Source: JAMORN01 sp027063545 [NCBI: bacterium]
GTDB taxonomy: Bacteria; JAMORN01
Length of the DNA: 16,014 nt
Assembly (NCBI GenBank): GCA_027063545.1
Contig: JAMORN010000313.1
Span: forward strand, 1 to 16,014
Direction: 5' to 3'
Part shown: positions 1 to 6,366 of the stretch, piece by piece
Position numbering within the stretch: the stretch's first letter is position 1
How the letters are laid out: every line of letters starts with the position of its first letter
Notes under the pieces: model-generated
Told to the model about the DNA's origin: nothing
The model's input: only the letters and a program-made list of their open reading frames with translations
Databases searched by the model: none
Translations under genes and position numbers: made by a program

Positions 1-800
1 CTCCTAAAAATAGTCCTGTTATAGGGCATCCTAAAATAGTTCATACACCTCATTTAGGTGCATCTACAATTGAGGCACAAAAAAATGTAGCTATCCAAGT
101 TGCAGAACAAATGGTTGATGCCTTATTAGGAAAGGCTATAATAAATGCTGTTAATCTTCCTTCGTTAGACAAAGAAAAGTATCAAAAATTAAAACCTTTT
201 ATAGAATTAGGTGAAAAGCTTGCAAAGGTTGCTACAACCTTAAATGAAGGTCAGTTAGAAAAAATTGAGGTAGTTTTTGAGGGAGATTTTGGAACTGATA
301 AATTTGAACCAGTTATAAATGCTGTATTGAATGGAATTTTATCTAGAATGGTAGAAGGTCAAATAAATTACGTGAATGCTCCTATTTTAGCAAAAGAAAG
401 GGGAATAAGCGTAGAGGTTATAACAAAGCCTGAAGTAGAGGATTATGCTGTTTTATTAACAGTTAATTACTATACTGATAAAGGTAAGACAAGTGTTTCT
501 GGAACACTATATAGAAAGAATGATCAAAGAATTGTTAAGATTGATGATTATCATTTTGATGCTATTGCTGAAGGACATATTTTTATTTATAAAAATGAAG
601 ATAAACCAGGAAAAATTGGTATTGTAGGAACAATTTTAGCTGAAGCTGGAATAAATATTGCTCAGATGTTTTTATCTAGAACAAAGCCTGGTGGAACAGC
701 TATGACTATAATGAATGTAGATCAAGAAGTACCTCAAGAAGTTATAGATAAAATTTTTTCATATCCAGGTTTTATAGACATTAAACAGATAAAGTTATAA
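1..800 (+). CDS. serA: D-3-phosphoglycerate dehydrogenase, C-terminal part (5' end outside window)
   Basis: Oxidises 3-phosphoglycerate to 3-phosphohydroxypyruvate with NAD, the first step of serine synthesis in the cytoplasm. The reading frame is open from base 3, so the first visible ATG (111) is internal; 265 residues are visible before TAA. The opening residues carry HTPHLGAST, the conserved histidine segment at the end of the dehydrogenase catalytic core. A middle domain of about 120 residues follows, with the look of the allosteric substrate-binding (ASB) domain of long-form SerA. The last 75 residues or so form an ACT domain (DKPGKIGIVGTILAEAGINI), the serine-sensing module in this family. 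This makes it the long SerA type, as in Bacillus and Mycobacterium. It is followed by a hairpin terminator and faces the lipoprotein genes convergently. Family assignment is firm; serine feedback is inferred from the domains. Confidence 0.95.
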   Translation, partial: PKNSPVIGHPKIVHTPHLGASTIEAQKNVAIQVAEQMVDALLGKAIINAVNLPSLDKEKYQKLKPFIELGEKLAKVATTLNEGQLEKIEVVFEGDFGTDKFEPVINAVLNGILSRMVEGQINYVNAPILAKERGISVEVITKPEVEDYAVLLTVNYYTDKGKTSVSGTLYRKNDQRIVKIDDYHFDAIAEGHIFIYKNEDKPGKIGIVGTILAEAGINIAQMFLSRTKPGGTAMTIMNVDQEVPQEVIDKIFSYPGFIDIKQIKL

Positions 801-810
801 TGTAATAAAA

Positions 811-846
811 ATAAAAAGCCCTCCCTGGGGGAGGGCTTAATTAAAA
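811..846. terminator. Bidirectional intrinsic terminator between serA and the convergent lipoprotein gene
   Basis: A 10-bp perfect GC-rich stem (arms 816-825 and 829-838, loop TGG) sits 15 bases after the serA stop. Read on the minus strand it is followed by a strong T-rich run (complement of the A-rich 801-815). On the plus strand the trailing tract is weaker. It lies two bases upstream of 848, the end of the minus-strand lipoprotein gene, so it can end both converging transcripts. Confidence 0.85.
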
Positions 847-847
847 A

Positions 848-1213
848 TTATTCATTATTTTCTATCTTAACAGCTGTACCTTTAACTTCATAACCTTTAA
901 ATTCTTCAAAAGGAGAAGATGTTTTTATATAATATATTCGAGTATTTATTAATAAATTATAATCAGGACCGGCTTGTTCTAATGCCTTATCAATAGCTTC
1001 TCTTATATAATCTTTTGTATCACCAGAAGTCAAATCTTTTTGTGTAAATGAGAATAAACAAAATTTTTTAGTTGTTACTCCTACTCTTGCCTTTACTTCT
1101 ACAGGATCTTTATACTTAATAGGAACATTTTTAGATGATACTATTGTAAATTCACCCACCGTTTCCTTTTCTAAAACTTTAGTACAATGAAGTAATATTA
1201 TAGGTATAAACAA
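848..1213 (-). CDS. Small predicted lipoprotein of unknown function
   Basis: No family recognised. From a TTG start the product is 121 residues: a short hydrophobic segment (FIPIILL), Cys10, then a soluble domain of about 110 residues. The domain ends with an ALEQAGPDYNLLINTRIYY stretch and YEVKGTAVKI, a pattern reminiscent of small outer-membrane lipoproteins with a 'D-x-L-I-N' core. The proposed lipobox LLHC has His before Cys, which is unusual. The start is uncertain. The frame stays open upstream to 1327 with no ATG or GTG. The only SD-like sequence (minus-strand AAGGAAGGG, 1236-1228) belongs to the terminator arm just upstream and lies 12-14 bases from the TTG. An ATT codon at 1225-1223 would give a fuller signal peptide (FVLLFIPIILLHC) but sits directly against the SD. 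It probably depends on read-through of the preceding terminator or on a weak local promoter. Confidence 0.6.
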   Translation of the reverse strand: MFIPIILLHCTKVLEKETVGEFTIVSSKNVPIKYKDPVEVKARVGVTTKKFCLFSFTQKDLTSGDTKDYIREAIDKALEQAGPDYNLLINTRIYYIKTSSPFEEFKGYEVKGTAVKIENNE

Positions 1214-1219
1214 TAAAAC

Positions 1220-1265
1220 AAAAATCCCTTCCTTATAGGAATTATTTAATAAGGAAGGGATTTTT
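1220..1265 (-). terminator. Perfect 17-bp inverted-repeat terminator after the transglutaminase lipoprotein gene
   Basis: Arms 1220-1236 and 1249-1265 are exact reverse complements over 17 bp, enclosing a 12-base loop (1237-1248). The outer 5 bp are A/T, so a T-tract follows the GC-rich core on both strands. On the minus strand the hairpin starts 19 bases after the stop at 1285 and is followed by TTTTTGTTTTATTG, a good intrinsic terminator. The 3' arm also carries AAGGAAGGG, the only SD-like sequence before the next gene. Confidence 0.85.
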
Positions 1266-1284
1266 ATAATGGGGTTTAAAATTA

Positions 1285-2829
1285 TTATTGAATAAGTTCT
1301 TTCGCTAAAGGTATTATTCCTTCTTCTCTAATTCTACTCACATCTAACTTTATATATCCATCATAGTAGTTAAAGTAATTCTTATATTGTTCATATTCTT
1401 CCATTCCTTTTTCTACTAATTCTGAAAAGTTATCTGTACTTCCCATAAGAGTTGTTTCTATTGCTGTTATACTTGTATGAGCAGAATCATTATAAAATCC
1501 TACAAAAGCATGTCCAGGAATCAAGAAAATTATTGGATCAATACCTATATTTTCTAAAGCAGAAGCCCAAAGAAGGGTCCCATCTATACAGTTTGCTTCT
1601 CCTAACTCTAAAACTTCCTCTGGAAGTCTTATTCTTTGAGTGTTTTCATTAGGAAAACTTATGGTTGAAGAAGAATAGTTAATATCATAAGTTTTTAAAG
1701 CATTAAATATTGCTCTTGCCTGTAAATAAACATCATTTACAACGTGAACTGTAGCTTTAATAGAATTATCAAGACTTGTAATTGTAAAAGCATTAGGATC
1801 TCCATTATTTCCTAAATCTTTTAAGCTTCCTTTTTCTGTGGAACCTAAATAATCATTAGCATCATAATCAATATCATAAACTTTGATGTAAATATAATCA
1901 TCTTTATTAAATAAATGATAATTTATAGAGAGAGAAATTGGAAAATAATAAGAATTAACATCAGAATATTCCCCAGAACTCTTTACAAAGTGACCATTAA
2001 TATATACATCAAAATCTATATCAGCATTTCCTCCAAAAGGATCCTGATTATAATAAGGTGCTTTATCTAAAGTGATATATGTAATATAATATACATCTAT
2101 TCCTTGGTATCCTAGGAGAATGTTCTTTGGATGATAATTAACTGCTTTGCTTATTAATTCTTCTACTTTATCATTATGAGGCATTACAAATTTTACTAAA
2201 TATTTTGTCATATCATGAGTTACTCTCTCAGCATCTTTTAGAGAAAATGTAAAGTAATCCTTTGCTAATAGTTGAATTTTATATGTATTATTTATTACAT
2301 ATCTTTCTACTCCCGAGGTATCTATGTAAGATACCATAACATCATAAAGTGCTGTTTTTGTTTCTTCTAGATTTTCAATGGTAGTTTCATCAAATATTGG
2401 ATTAAAATATAATAAAGTAGAAGAAGAAGGTTGTAAAGTTAAAGTCTTTTTTTATCCTAATGAATATCCTTTAATTTCAGAATAAACAGAAAAATTAAGA
2501 GGAATATTTGAATTATTTATTATTTCTATTTTTAAAGTTTTAAACTCATCAGTAGATATTCCATTTAATAAATAAGGTGGTATTTGCTCCGCTATGGATA
2601 CATCGCCAGACACATTAATAAATACTTTATTCTCTTCATCATTCTCAGAACTATTACTAAGAGTGTTTTCTTCTTGATTATCTTCTTTATTATTATCATC
2701 ATAATAAAAACTAGAATCTTGAGAGTAATCTGATTCTTCCCCAAAACTTGTAGGTGAATCACTTGAACATTGGAATAATCCTAACCCTATAATTAATACA
2801 GTAATACCCCATTTCCATAATTTTTTCAT
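1285..2829 (-). pseudogene. Lipoprotein with transglutaminase-like domain, interrupted by one in-frame TAA
   Basis: Two open stretches (2829-2452, 125 aa, and 2451-1285) lie in the same frame, separated only by TAA at 2454-2452; together they make 514 codons. The N-terminus has a signal peptide (MKKLWKWG, hydrophobic run, LFQC with Cys21) and a long acidic Ser/Asp/Glu/Asn linker. After the stop the frame continues KKTLTLQPSSSTLLYF without any change of character. Further on, IKVYDIDYDANDYLG resembles a C2-like calcium-binding strand. The C-terminal part is transglutaminase-like: EANCIDGTLLWASALENIGI and IPGHAFVGF provide the expected Cys (codon 414) and His (codon 440), then AIETTLMG. The ATG at 2337 has no Shine-Dalgarno and lies inside the continuous domain, so a separate downstream gene is unlikely. 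A consensus -35 and strong SD precede the 5' end. The stop could be a recent nonsense mutation, a sequencing error or a read-through site. The exact target is unknown. Confidence 0.75.
2452..2454 (-). other. In-frame TAA stop splitting the lipoprotein reading frame
   Basis: On the minus strand the codons read TTA GGA TAA AAA AAG ACT. The codons on either side are in one frame, so a single-base substitution, not an indel, would restore a 514-residue protein. The TAA runs into a short A-run (2453-2447, seven A on the minus strand). Homopolymer slippage downstream of the stop cannot bypass it. Confidence 0.85.
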
Positions 2830-2844
2830 TTATCCTCCCTCCTT
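2830..2844 (-). promoter_or_regulatory. Strong ribosome-binding site of the interrupted lipoprotein gene
   Basis: On the minus strand AAGGAGGGAGGATAAATG places AAGGAGG (2844-2838) eight bases before the ATG at 2829. This is among the strongest Shine-Dalgarno sequences in the window and fixes the start of the interrupted gene. Confidence 0.8.
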
Positions 2845-2892
2845 TTTTAATTTTTTATAATTTTATCCCAAATTCCCCCCTAATTCTTCTAA

Positions 2893-2921
2893 AATTTAAT
2901 CTAAAAAAAAAGATTTGTCAA
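2893..2921 (-). promoter_or_regulatory. Sigma-70-type promoter for the interrupted lipoprotein gene
   Basis: The minus strand has a perfect TTGACA (2921-2916), a 17-base spacer rich in T, and TAAATT (2898-2893; four of six matches to TATAAT). Transcription would start near 2886, leaving a leader of about 55 bases that contains a G-run and the strong SD. It lies between the upstream terminator (2981-3014) and the gene, so the interrupted gene has its own transcription unit. The call rests on sequence match only. Confidence 0.7.
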
Positions 2922-2980
2922 GATTTTTTTGATTATTTTTTAGAAATTTTTATGAATCAAATTTTATTTAGAAAATAAAA

Positions 2981-3014
2981 AAAACCTTCTCCCCAGAGAG
3001 GAGAGAAGGCTTTT
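2981..3014 (-). terminator. Intrinsic terminator ending the cysteine-rich lipoprotein operon
   Basis: On the minus strand CCTTCTC (3009-3003) pairs with GAGAAGG (2991-2985) across an 11-base loop that can add further pairs. It is followed by eight T and an AT-rich tail (2984 downward). It starts about 35 bases after the stop of the 260-residue lipoprotein and separates that operon from the next promoter. Confidence 0.8.
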
Positions 3015-3048
3015 AAATTTTTATATAGAAAAAAATATTAAAAAATTC

Positions 3049-3831
3049 TTATTCTTTACCCTCAGGATTTGCAAAATATACCCATTTTTTATCAGCTCCA
3101 TCATACTTTAACTTTGTATGACATTTAGGACATTCAGTAGCAGTATATGGAACTGTATCATAACAGTTAGGGCAAATCTTTATAGAAATATTAAATCCAT
3201 GCCCTTTACAGTATTTACAACTACCAGTGCCATTACAAAAAGAACATTTACCAGTTCCATTACAAGAGGAACATTTACCAGTTCCATTGCATTCAATACA
3301 TTTACCAGGACTTTTCTTTAAACCTTTTAACATTTTAGATATTTCCCAATATCCAGGATATCCTAATTTAAGTAGTTTTTTGTACTTTTCTTTATCAATT
3401 TTACCTTGTTTAACCTTCTTTTTAAATAATTCAGTTTCCATAGCACATTCAGGACAAAACATTTTTCTTCCACGAGGATCTATCCCGGTTGTTTTACAAT
3501 ATTTACAAGGAATAGGTTCTTCTCCAGGATTTTTTGCAGGTAAAAATCCAACTCCATGACATTTTGGGCAAGGCGCAGGTATTACACCTTTACCTTTACA
3601 TGTCGGACAATTACCTGTTCCTTGACAGTAATCACATTTTCCAGTTCCATCACAACTTTGACAGACACCAGTACCATGGCAAGCAATACAAGTCCCTTCT
3701 CCATTACAATATTCACATTTTAATTTAATAGGTTCTTTAGCAGAACTACAGCTAGATATACTAACAGATATAGAGCCTAAAAATAATAATAAAAAACCAC
3801 TAATAATTACAGTAGATAATATTTTTTTCAT
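3049..3831 (-). CDS. Cysteine-rich lipoprotein with tandem DnaJ-type CxxCxGxG zinc-hand repeats
   Basis: 260 residues. A signal peptide (MKKILS, then a hydrophobic stretch to about residue 24) ends at lipobox ISSC with Cys28. The mature part has fourteen CxxC pairs. CxxCxGxG starts at residues 39, 48, 57, 66, 75 and 88 in the first block and at 178, 187, 196 and 205 in the second. There is a degenerate CKYCKTTG at 109, a bare CPEC at 126, and a C-terminal CPNC-CPKC pair (220-237) like a zinc ribbon. A lysine-rich helical segment (about 135-172) separates the blocks. DnaJ itself has only four such motifs, in a different arrangement and in the cytoplasm; no J-domain is present here. Zinc binding is inferred and the role unknown. 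Start is fixed by AAGGAG seven bases before ATG. It is 25 bases downstream of a shorter paralogue, same operon. Confidence 0.9.
   Translation of the reverse strand: MKKILSTVIISGFLLLFLGSISVSISSCSSAKEPIKLKCEYCNGEGTCIACHGTGVCQSCDGTGKCDYCQGTGNCPTCKGKGVIPAPCPKCHGVGFLPAKNPGEEPIPCKYCKTTGIDPRGRKMFCPECAMETELFKKKVKQGKIDKEKYKKLLKLGYPGYWEISKMLKGLKKSPGKCIECNGTGKCSSCNGTGKCSFCNGTGSCKYCKGHGFNISIKICPNCYDTVPYTATECPKCHTKLKYDGADKKWVYFANPEGKE
3217..3297 (-). repeat. Three tandem 27-bp units coding 9-residue CxxCNGTG repeats
   Basis: Units 3217-3243, 3244-3270 and 3271-3297 each encode one Cys-x-x-Cys-Asn-Gly-Thr-Gly-x step. The second and third units share their first 18 bases exactly and diverge after that. The pattern suggests growth of the gene by in-frame duplication of 27-bp units. 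A more diverged 27-bp rhythm covers the N-terminal block at about 3590-3720. Confidence 0.8.
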
Positions 3832-3849
3832 AACTCAACTCCTTGAGTT
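3832..3849 (-). promoter_or_regulatory. Hairpin presenting the Shine-Dalgarno sequence in its tetraloop
   Basis: On the minus strand AACTCAA (3849-3843), GGAG (3842-3839) and TTGAGTT (3838-3832) form a 7-bp perfect stem with a four-base loop. The loop is the Shine-Dalgarno of the 260-residue lipoprotein, and the stem touches the ATG at 3831. The stop of the upstream paralogue is at 3857, so a terminating ribosome would reach the stem. On the plus strand the same sequence resembles a terminator, but no plus-strand gene is there. Confidence 0.55.
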
Positions 3850-3856
3850 TTTTTGT

Positions 3857-4192
3857 TTAAAATTTCTTTTCATCTAAGTGATCGTATTTAATTTTTGCTC
3901 CACATTTAGGGCATTTAGTTGCACTATACTTTAATTCTGTACCACATACAGGGCACCACTTTCTTTCCAATGAATGTCCACTACCTTTACAAGCTGGACA
4001 TTTTCCTGTTCCATGACAATATTCACACCATTGTTTCTTTCCATGACACATTGGACATACACCAGTTCCATTACATTGAGAACAAGGTTCATATATTGGA
4101 TCTTTAGCACAACCAATTGTTAATGTTGATATCAATAACATGGAAAAGAATAACAAACTCAAAAATTTAAAAGTTTTAACAATTTTTTGCAT
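3857..4192 (-). CDS. Short CxxCxGxG zinc-hand lipoprotein, paralogue of the downstream gene
   Basis: 111 residues from the ATG at 4192. A TTG two codons upstream (4198) is in frame, but TAGGAG lies directly against it and six bases before the ATG, which decides for the ATG. The signal peptide runs to about residue 27 (LTIGC, Cys28). The mature protein has CxxC pairs at 37, 46, 56, 65, 80 and 94. Three carry GxG (CSQCNGTG, CEYCHGTG, CPACKGSG) and one is degenerate (CPMCHGKK). The CPVC-CPKC ending plus KIKYD matches the C-terminal zinc-ribbon tail of the 260-residue neighbour, and both genes share a GGAGTTGA leader, so the pair arose by duplication. This is the first gene of the two-gene operon, divergent from uvrB. 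A metal-binding, membrane-anchored role is inferred; no specific function is recognised. Confidence 0.85.
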   Translation of the reverse strand: MQKIVKTFKFLSLLFFSMLLISTLTIGCAKDPIYEPCSQCNGTGVCPMCHGKKQWCEYCHGTGKCPACKGSGHSLERKWCPVCGTELKYSATKCPKCGAKIKYDHLDEKKF

Positions 4193-4297
4193 CTTCAACT
4201 CCTACTTTCTATTTATATTTATTCGCTTAAATAACCCATCTTTTAACATAAAAAAATAATAATATTTTTATCATAGAAAAAAGTTTTTTTAATTTTT

Positions 4298-4326
4298 TTA
4301 ACATAAAAATATTATTTTTCTATAAA
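4298..4326 (+). promoter_or_regulatory. Candidate uvrB promoter
   Basis: TTAACA (4298-4303), a 17-base spacer and TATAAA (4321-4326) give a plausible sigma-70 promoter. Transcription would begin near 4333, only about 15 bases before the uvrB ATG. No clear Shine-Dalgarno is visible before that ATG, so the leader is short and weak. The 155-base gap (4193-4347) is otherwise A/T runs; no convincing promoter for the minus-strand operon stands out. Confidence 0.5.
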
Positions 4327-4347
4327 AATTTTAATTCTTTTTAGCTT

Positions 4348-6366
4348 ATGAATAGTTTTAAATTAAAAGCTCCTTATCCTCCAGCTGGGGATCAACCTTA
4401 TGCTATAGAAAAATTACTATCGTTATTGGAAAAAGGAGAAAGGTATATAACATTGTTAGGAGCAACTGGTACAGGAAAAACATATACAATAGCTCATGTT
4501 ATAGAAAAATATAATAAACCAACTTTAGTAATTTCTCACAATAAAACCCTTGCATATCAATTATACAATGAATTAAAATCCTATTTTCCAGAAAATGCTG
4601 TTGAATATTTTGTTTCTTATTATGATTATTATCAACCAGAGGCTTATTTGCCAGAAACAGATACATATATAGAAAAAGAGACAGCTATAAATGATTTGAT
4701 TGATAGATTAAGATTAAAAGCCACATCTTCCTTAATAATGAGAAGAGATGTTATTGTTGTAGCAAGTGTCTCTTGTATTTATGGTCTTGGTTCTCCAGAA
4801 CTTTATAAACAATTTATGTTAGTTTTAGAAAAAGAAAAGGAATATAATATTCGGGAGATTCTATCCCAACTTGTTGATATGCAATATCAAAGAAAAGATT
4901 TTGGCTATGATAGAGGAACATTTGTAATAAAAGGTGATATTGTAGAGATTTTTCCAGCTTATGAAGAAATAGGGATAAGATTAACATTTTGGGGAGATTT
5001 CTTAGAAGATATAGAGATATTTGAACCCTTAACAAATTATACTATAGAAAAAGTAGATAAGATTCCTATATTTCCAGCAAAACATTTTATGACAAATAGG
5101 GATACTCTTGAGGATATTTTACAAAAAATAGAAATAGACTTAAAAGAAAGGGTTGCTGAATTATTAAAACAGGGAAAAGTTTTAGAGGCTCAAAGGTTAG
5201 AATCTAGAACGAGATATGATATTGAAATGATAAGAGAAATAGGATATTGTAATGGAATAGAAAATTACTCTAGATACTTTGATGGAAGAAAACCAGGGGA
5301 GCCACCAGCAACATTAATAGATTTTTTTCCTAAAGATTTTTTGATGATAATAGATGAGTCTCATGTTACCATACCTCAAATTAGAGGAATGTATAATGGA
5401 GATACATCCCGGAAACAAACTTTAGTTGAATATGGATTTAGACTACCCGCAGCGTTAGATAATAGACCTTTAAAATTTGATGAATTTTTATCAAAAATAA
5501 GTCAGGTTATTTTTGTCTCTGCTACTCCTGGGGACTGGGAACTCAAAATGAGTGGTAATAATGTTGTTGAACAAATAAATAGACCTACAGGTCTTTTAGA
5601 CCCAGAGATAGAAGTAAGGCCAACCTATAATCAGATAGATGATTTAATTTCTGAGATTAATAACACAATAAAAAATGGAGATAAAGTAATAGTTATTACA
5701 TTAACCAAAAAGATGGCAGAAGACTTAACAGAATATTTAACAAATATGGGTATAAGGGCAAAGTATTTACATTCTGAATTAGATACTGTAGAAAGAAGTG
5801 AAATTATTGAAGATTTAAAAAATGATAATTTTGATGTTATTGTTGGTATAAATTTATTAAGGGAGGGAATAGATTTACCAATAGTTAGCTTAGTTGCTAT
5901 TTTAGATGCAGATAAAGAAGGCTTTTTAAGAAGTGAGACTTCTTTAATTCAAATTATTGGAAGAGCTGCTAGACATGAAAATGGTAGGGTAATATTATAT
6001 GCGGATAGGATAACTCGTTCAATGAAAAAGGCTATCGATGAAACAAATAGAAGAAGAAAAATTCAAATAGAATTTAATAAAAAATATAATATTACTCCTA
6101 AGAGTATTAAGGTGAAAAAATTTACATCATTAAGTGATATGGCAGAAGACATGGGTATACTAAGTACGTCTAAAAAAGAATATGAAGTTGTTTTAGATAA
6201 AAATATAGAGGATGAGGTAAAAAATATTTTAAAGCTACCAAAAAAAGAAATTAAATTAAGAATAAAAGAGTATGAGAAAAAAATGCTTAAAGCTTCAGAA
6301 AAGTTAGAGTTTGAAAAAGCAGCCTATTATAGAGATATAATAAGAAAATTAAAGGAGAATTTATGA
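4348..6366 (+). CDS. uvrB: Excinuclease ABC subunit B (UvrB)
   Basis: Helicase-like damage-verification subunit of nucleotide excision repair. It is loaded on DNA by UvrA and recruits UvrC for incision, in the cytoplasm. The 672-residue length is normal. Walker A GATGTGKT is at 38-45. The DNA-clamping beta-hairpin region [21 protein letters not shown] begins at residue 91. Motif II DESH is at 336-339, followed by [19 protein letters not shown] and QIIGRAARH are the later helicase motifs, and the C-terminal UVR domain (about 632-670) contacts UvrC. The N-terminus ([13 protein letters not shown]) matches the family, supporting this ATG despite the missing SD. Its stop overlaps the next start (ATGA, 6363-6366), so translation of the two is coupled. 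Confidence 0.98.
   Translation: MNSFKLKAPYPPAGDQPYAIEKLLSLLEKGERYITLLGATGTGKTYTIAHVIEKYNKPTLVISHNKTLAYQLYNELKSYFPENAVEYFVSYYDYYQPEAYLPETDTYIEKETAINDLIDRLRLKATSSLIMRRDVIVVASVSCIYGLGSPELYKQFMLVLEKEKEYNIREILSQLVDMQYQRKDFGYDRGTFVIKGDIVEIFPAYEEIGIRLTFWGDFLEDIEIFEPLTNYTIEKVDKIPIFPAKHFMTNRDTLEDILQKIEIDLKERVAELLKQGKVLEAQRLESRTRYDIEMIREIGYCNGIENYSRYFDGRKPGEPPATLIDFFPKDFLMIIDESHVTIPQIRGMYNGDTSRKQTLVEYGFRLPAALDNRPLKFDEFLSKISQVIFVSATPGDWELKMSGNNVVEQINRPTGLLDPEIEVRPTYNQIDDLISEINNTIKNGDKVIVITLTKKMAEDLTEYLTNMGIRAKYLHSELDTVERSEIIEDLKNDNFDVIVGINLLREGIDLPIVSLVAILDADKEGFLRSETSLIQIIGRAARHENGRVILYADRITRSMKKAIDETNRRRKIQIEFNKKYNITPKSIKVKKFTSLSDMAEDMGILSTSKKEYEVVLDKNIEDEVKNILKLPKKEIKLRIKEYEKKMLKASEKLEFEKAAYYRDIIRKLKENL

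Noticed and set aside
1452-1652. 66-residue plus-strand open frame, and similar small frames at 4814-5035, 7716-7928 and 10817-11017
   Set aside because: Each lies antisense or out of frame within a well-supported gene, without ribosome site or recognisable protein features.
1285-2337. A separate 350-residue gene starting at ATG 2337
   Set aside because: No Shine-Dalgarno at suitable distance, and 38 further in-frame codons of similar character link it to the upstream lipoprotein frame up to the TAA, so it is treated as the 3' part of one interrupted gene.
3217-3297. Short CRISPR-like repeat array
   Set aside because: The 27-bp units are directly adjacent with no unique spacers and encode a regular protein motif on the minus strand.
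3118-3728. Plus-strand open frames over the cysteine-rich lipoprotein genes
   Set aside because: They are antisense shadows of the repetitive 27-bp coding units, with Thr/Ser/Leu/His-rich low-complexity products and no start signals. The same applies to the frames at 3919-4107 and 3931-4116.
3832-3855. Plus-strand intrinsic terminator (stem then TTTTTTTG)
   Set aside because: The shape fits, but all genes from 848 to 4192 are on the minus strand, so no plus transcript needs it. The stem has only two G-C pairs; the SD-in-loop reading on the minus strand explains it better.
4193-4347. Small RNA or regulator site in the uvrB/lipoprotein divergent gap
   Set aside because: Only A/T runs, a candidate uvrB promoter and the SD of the minus-strand gene are visible; no hairpin or conserved motif.
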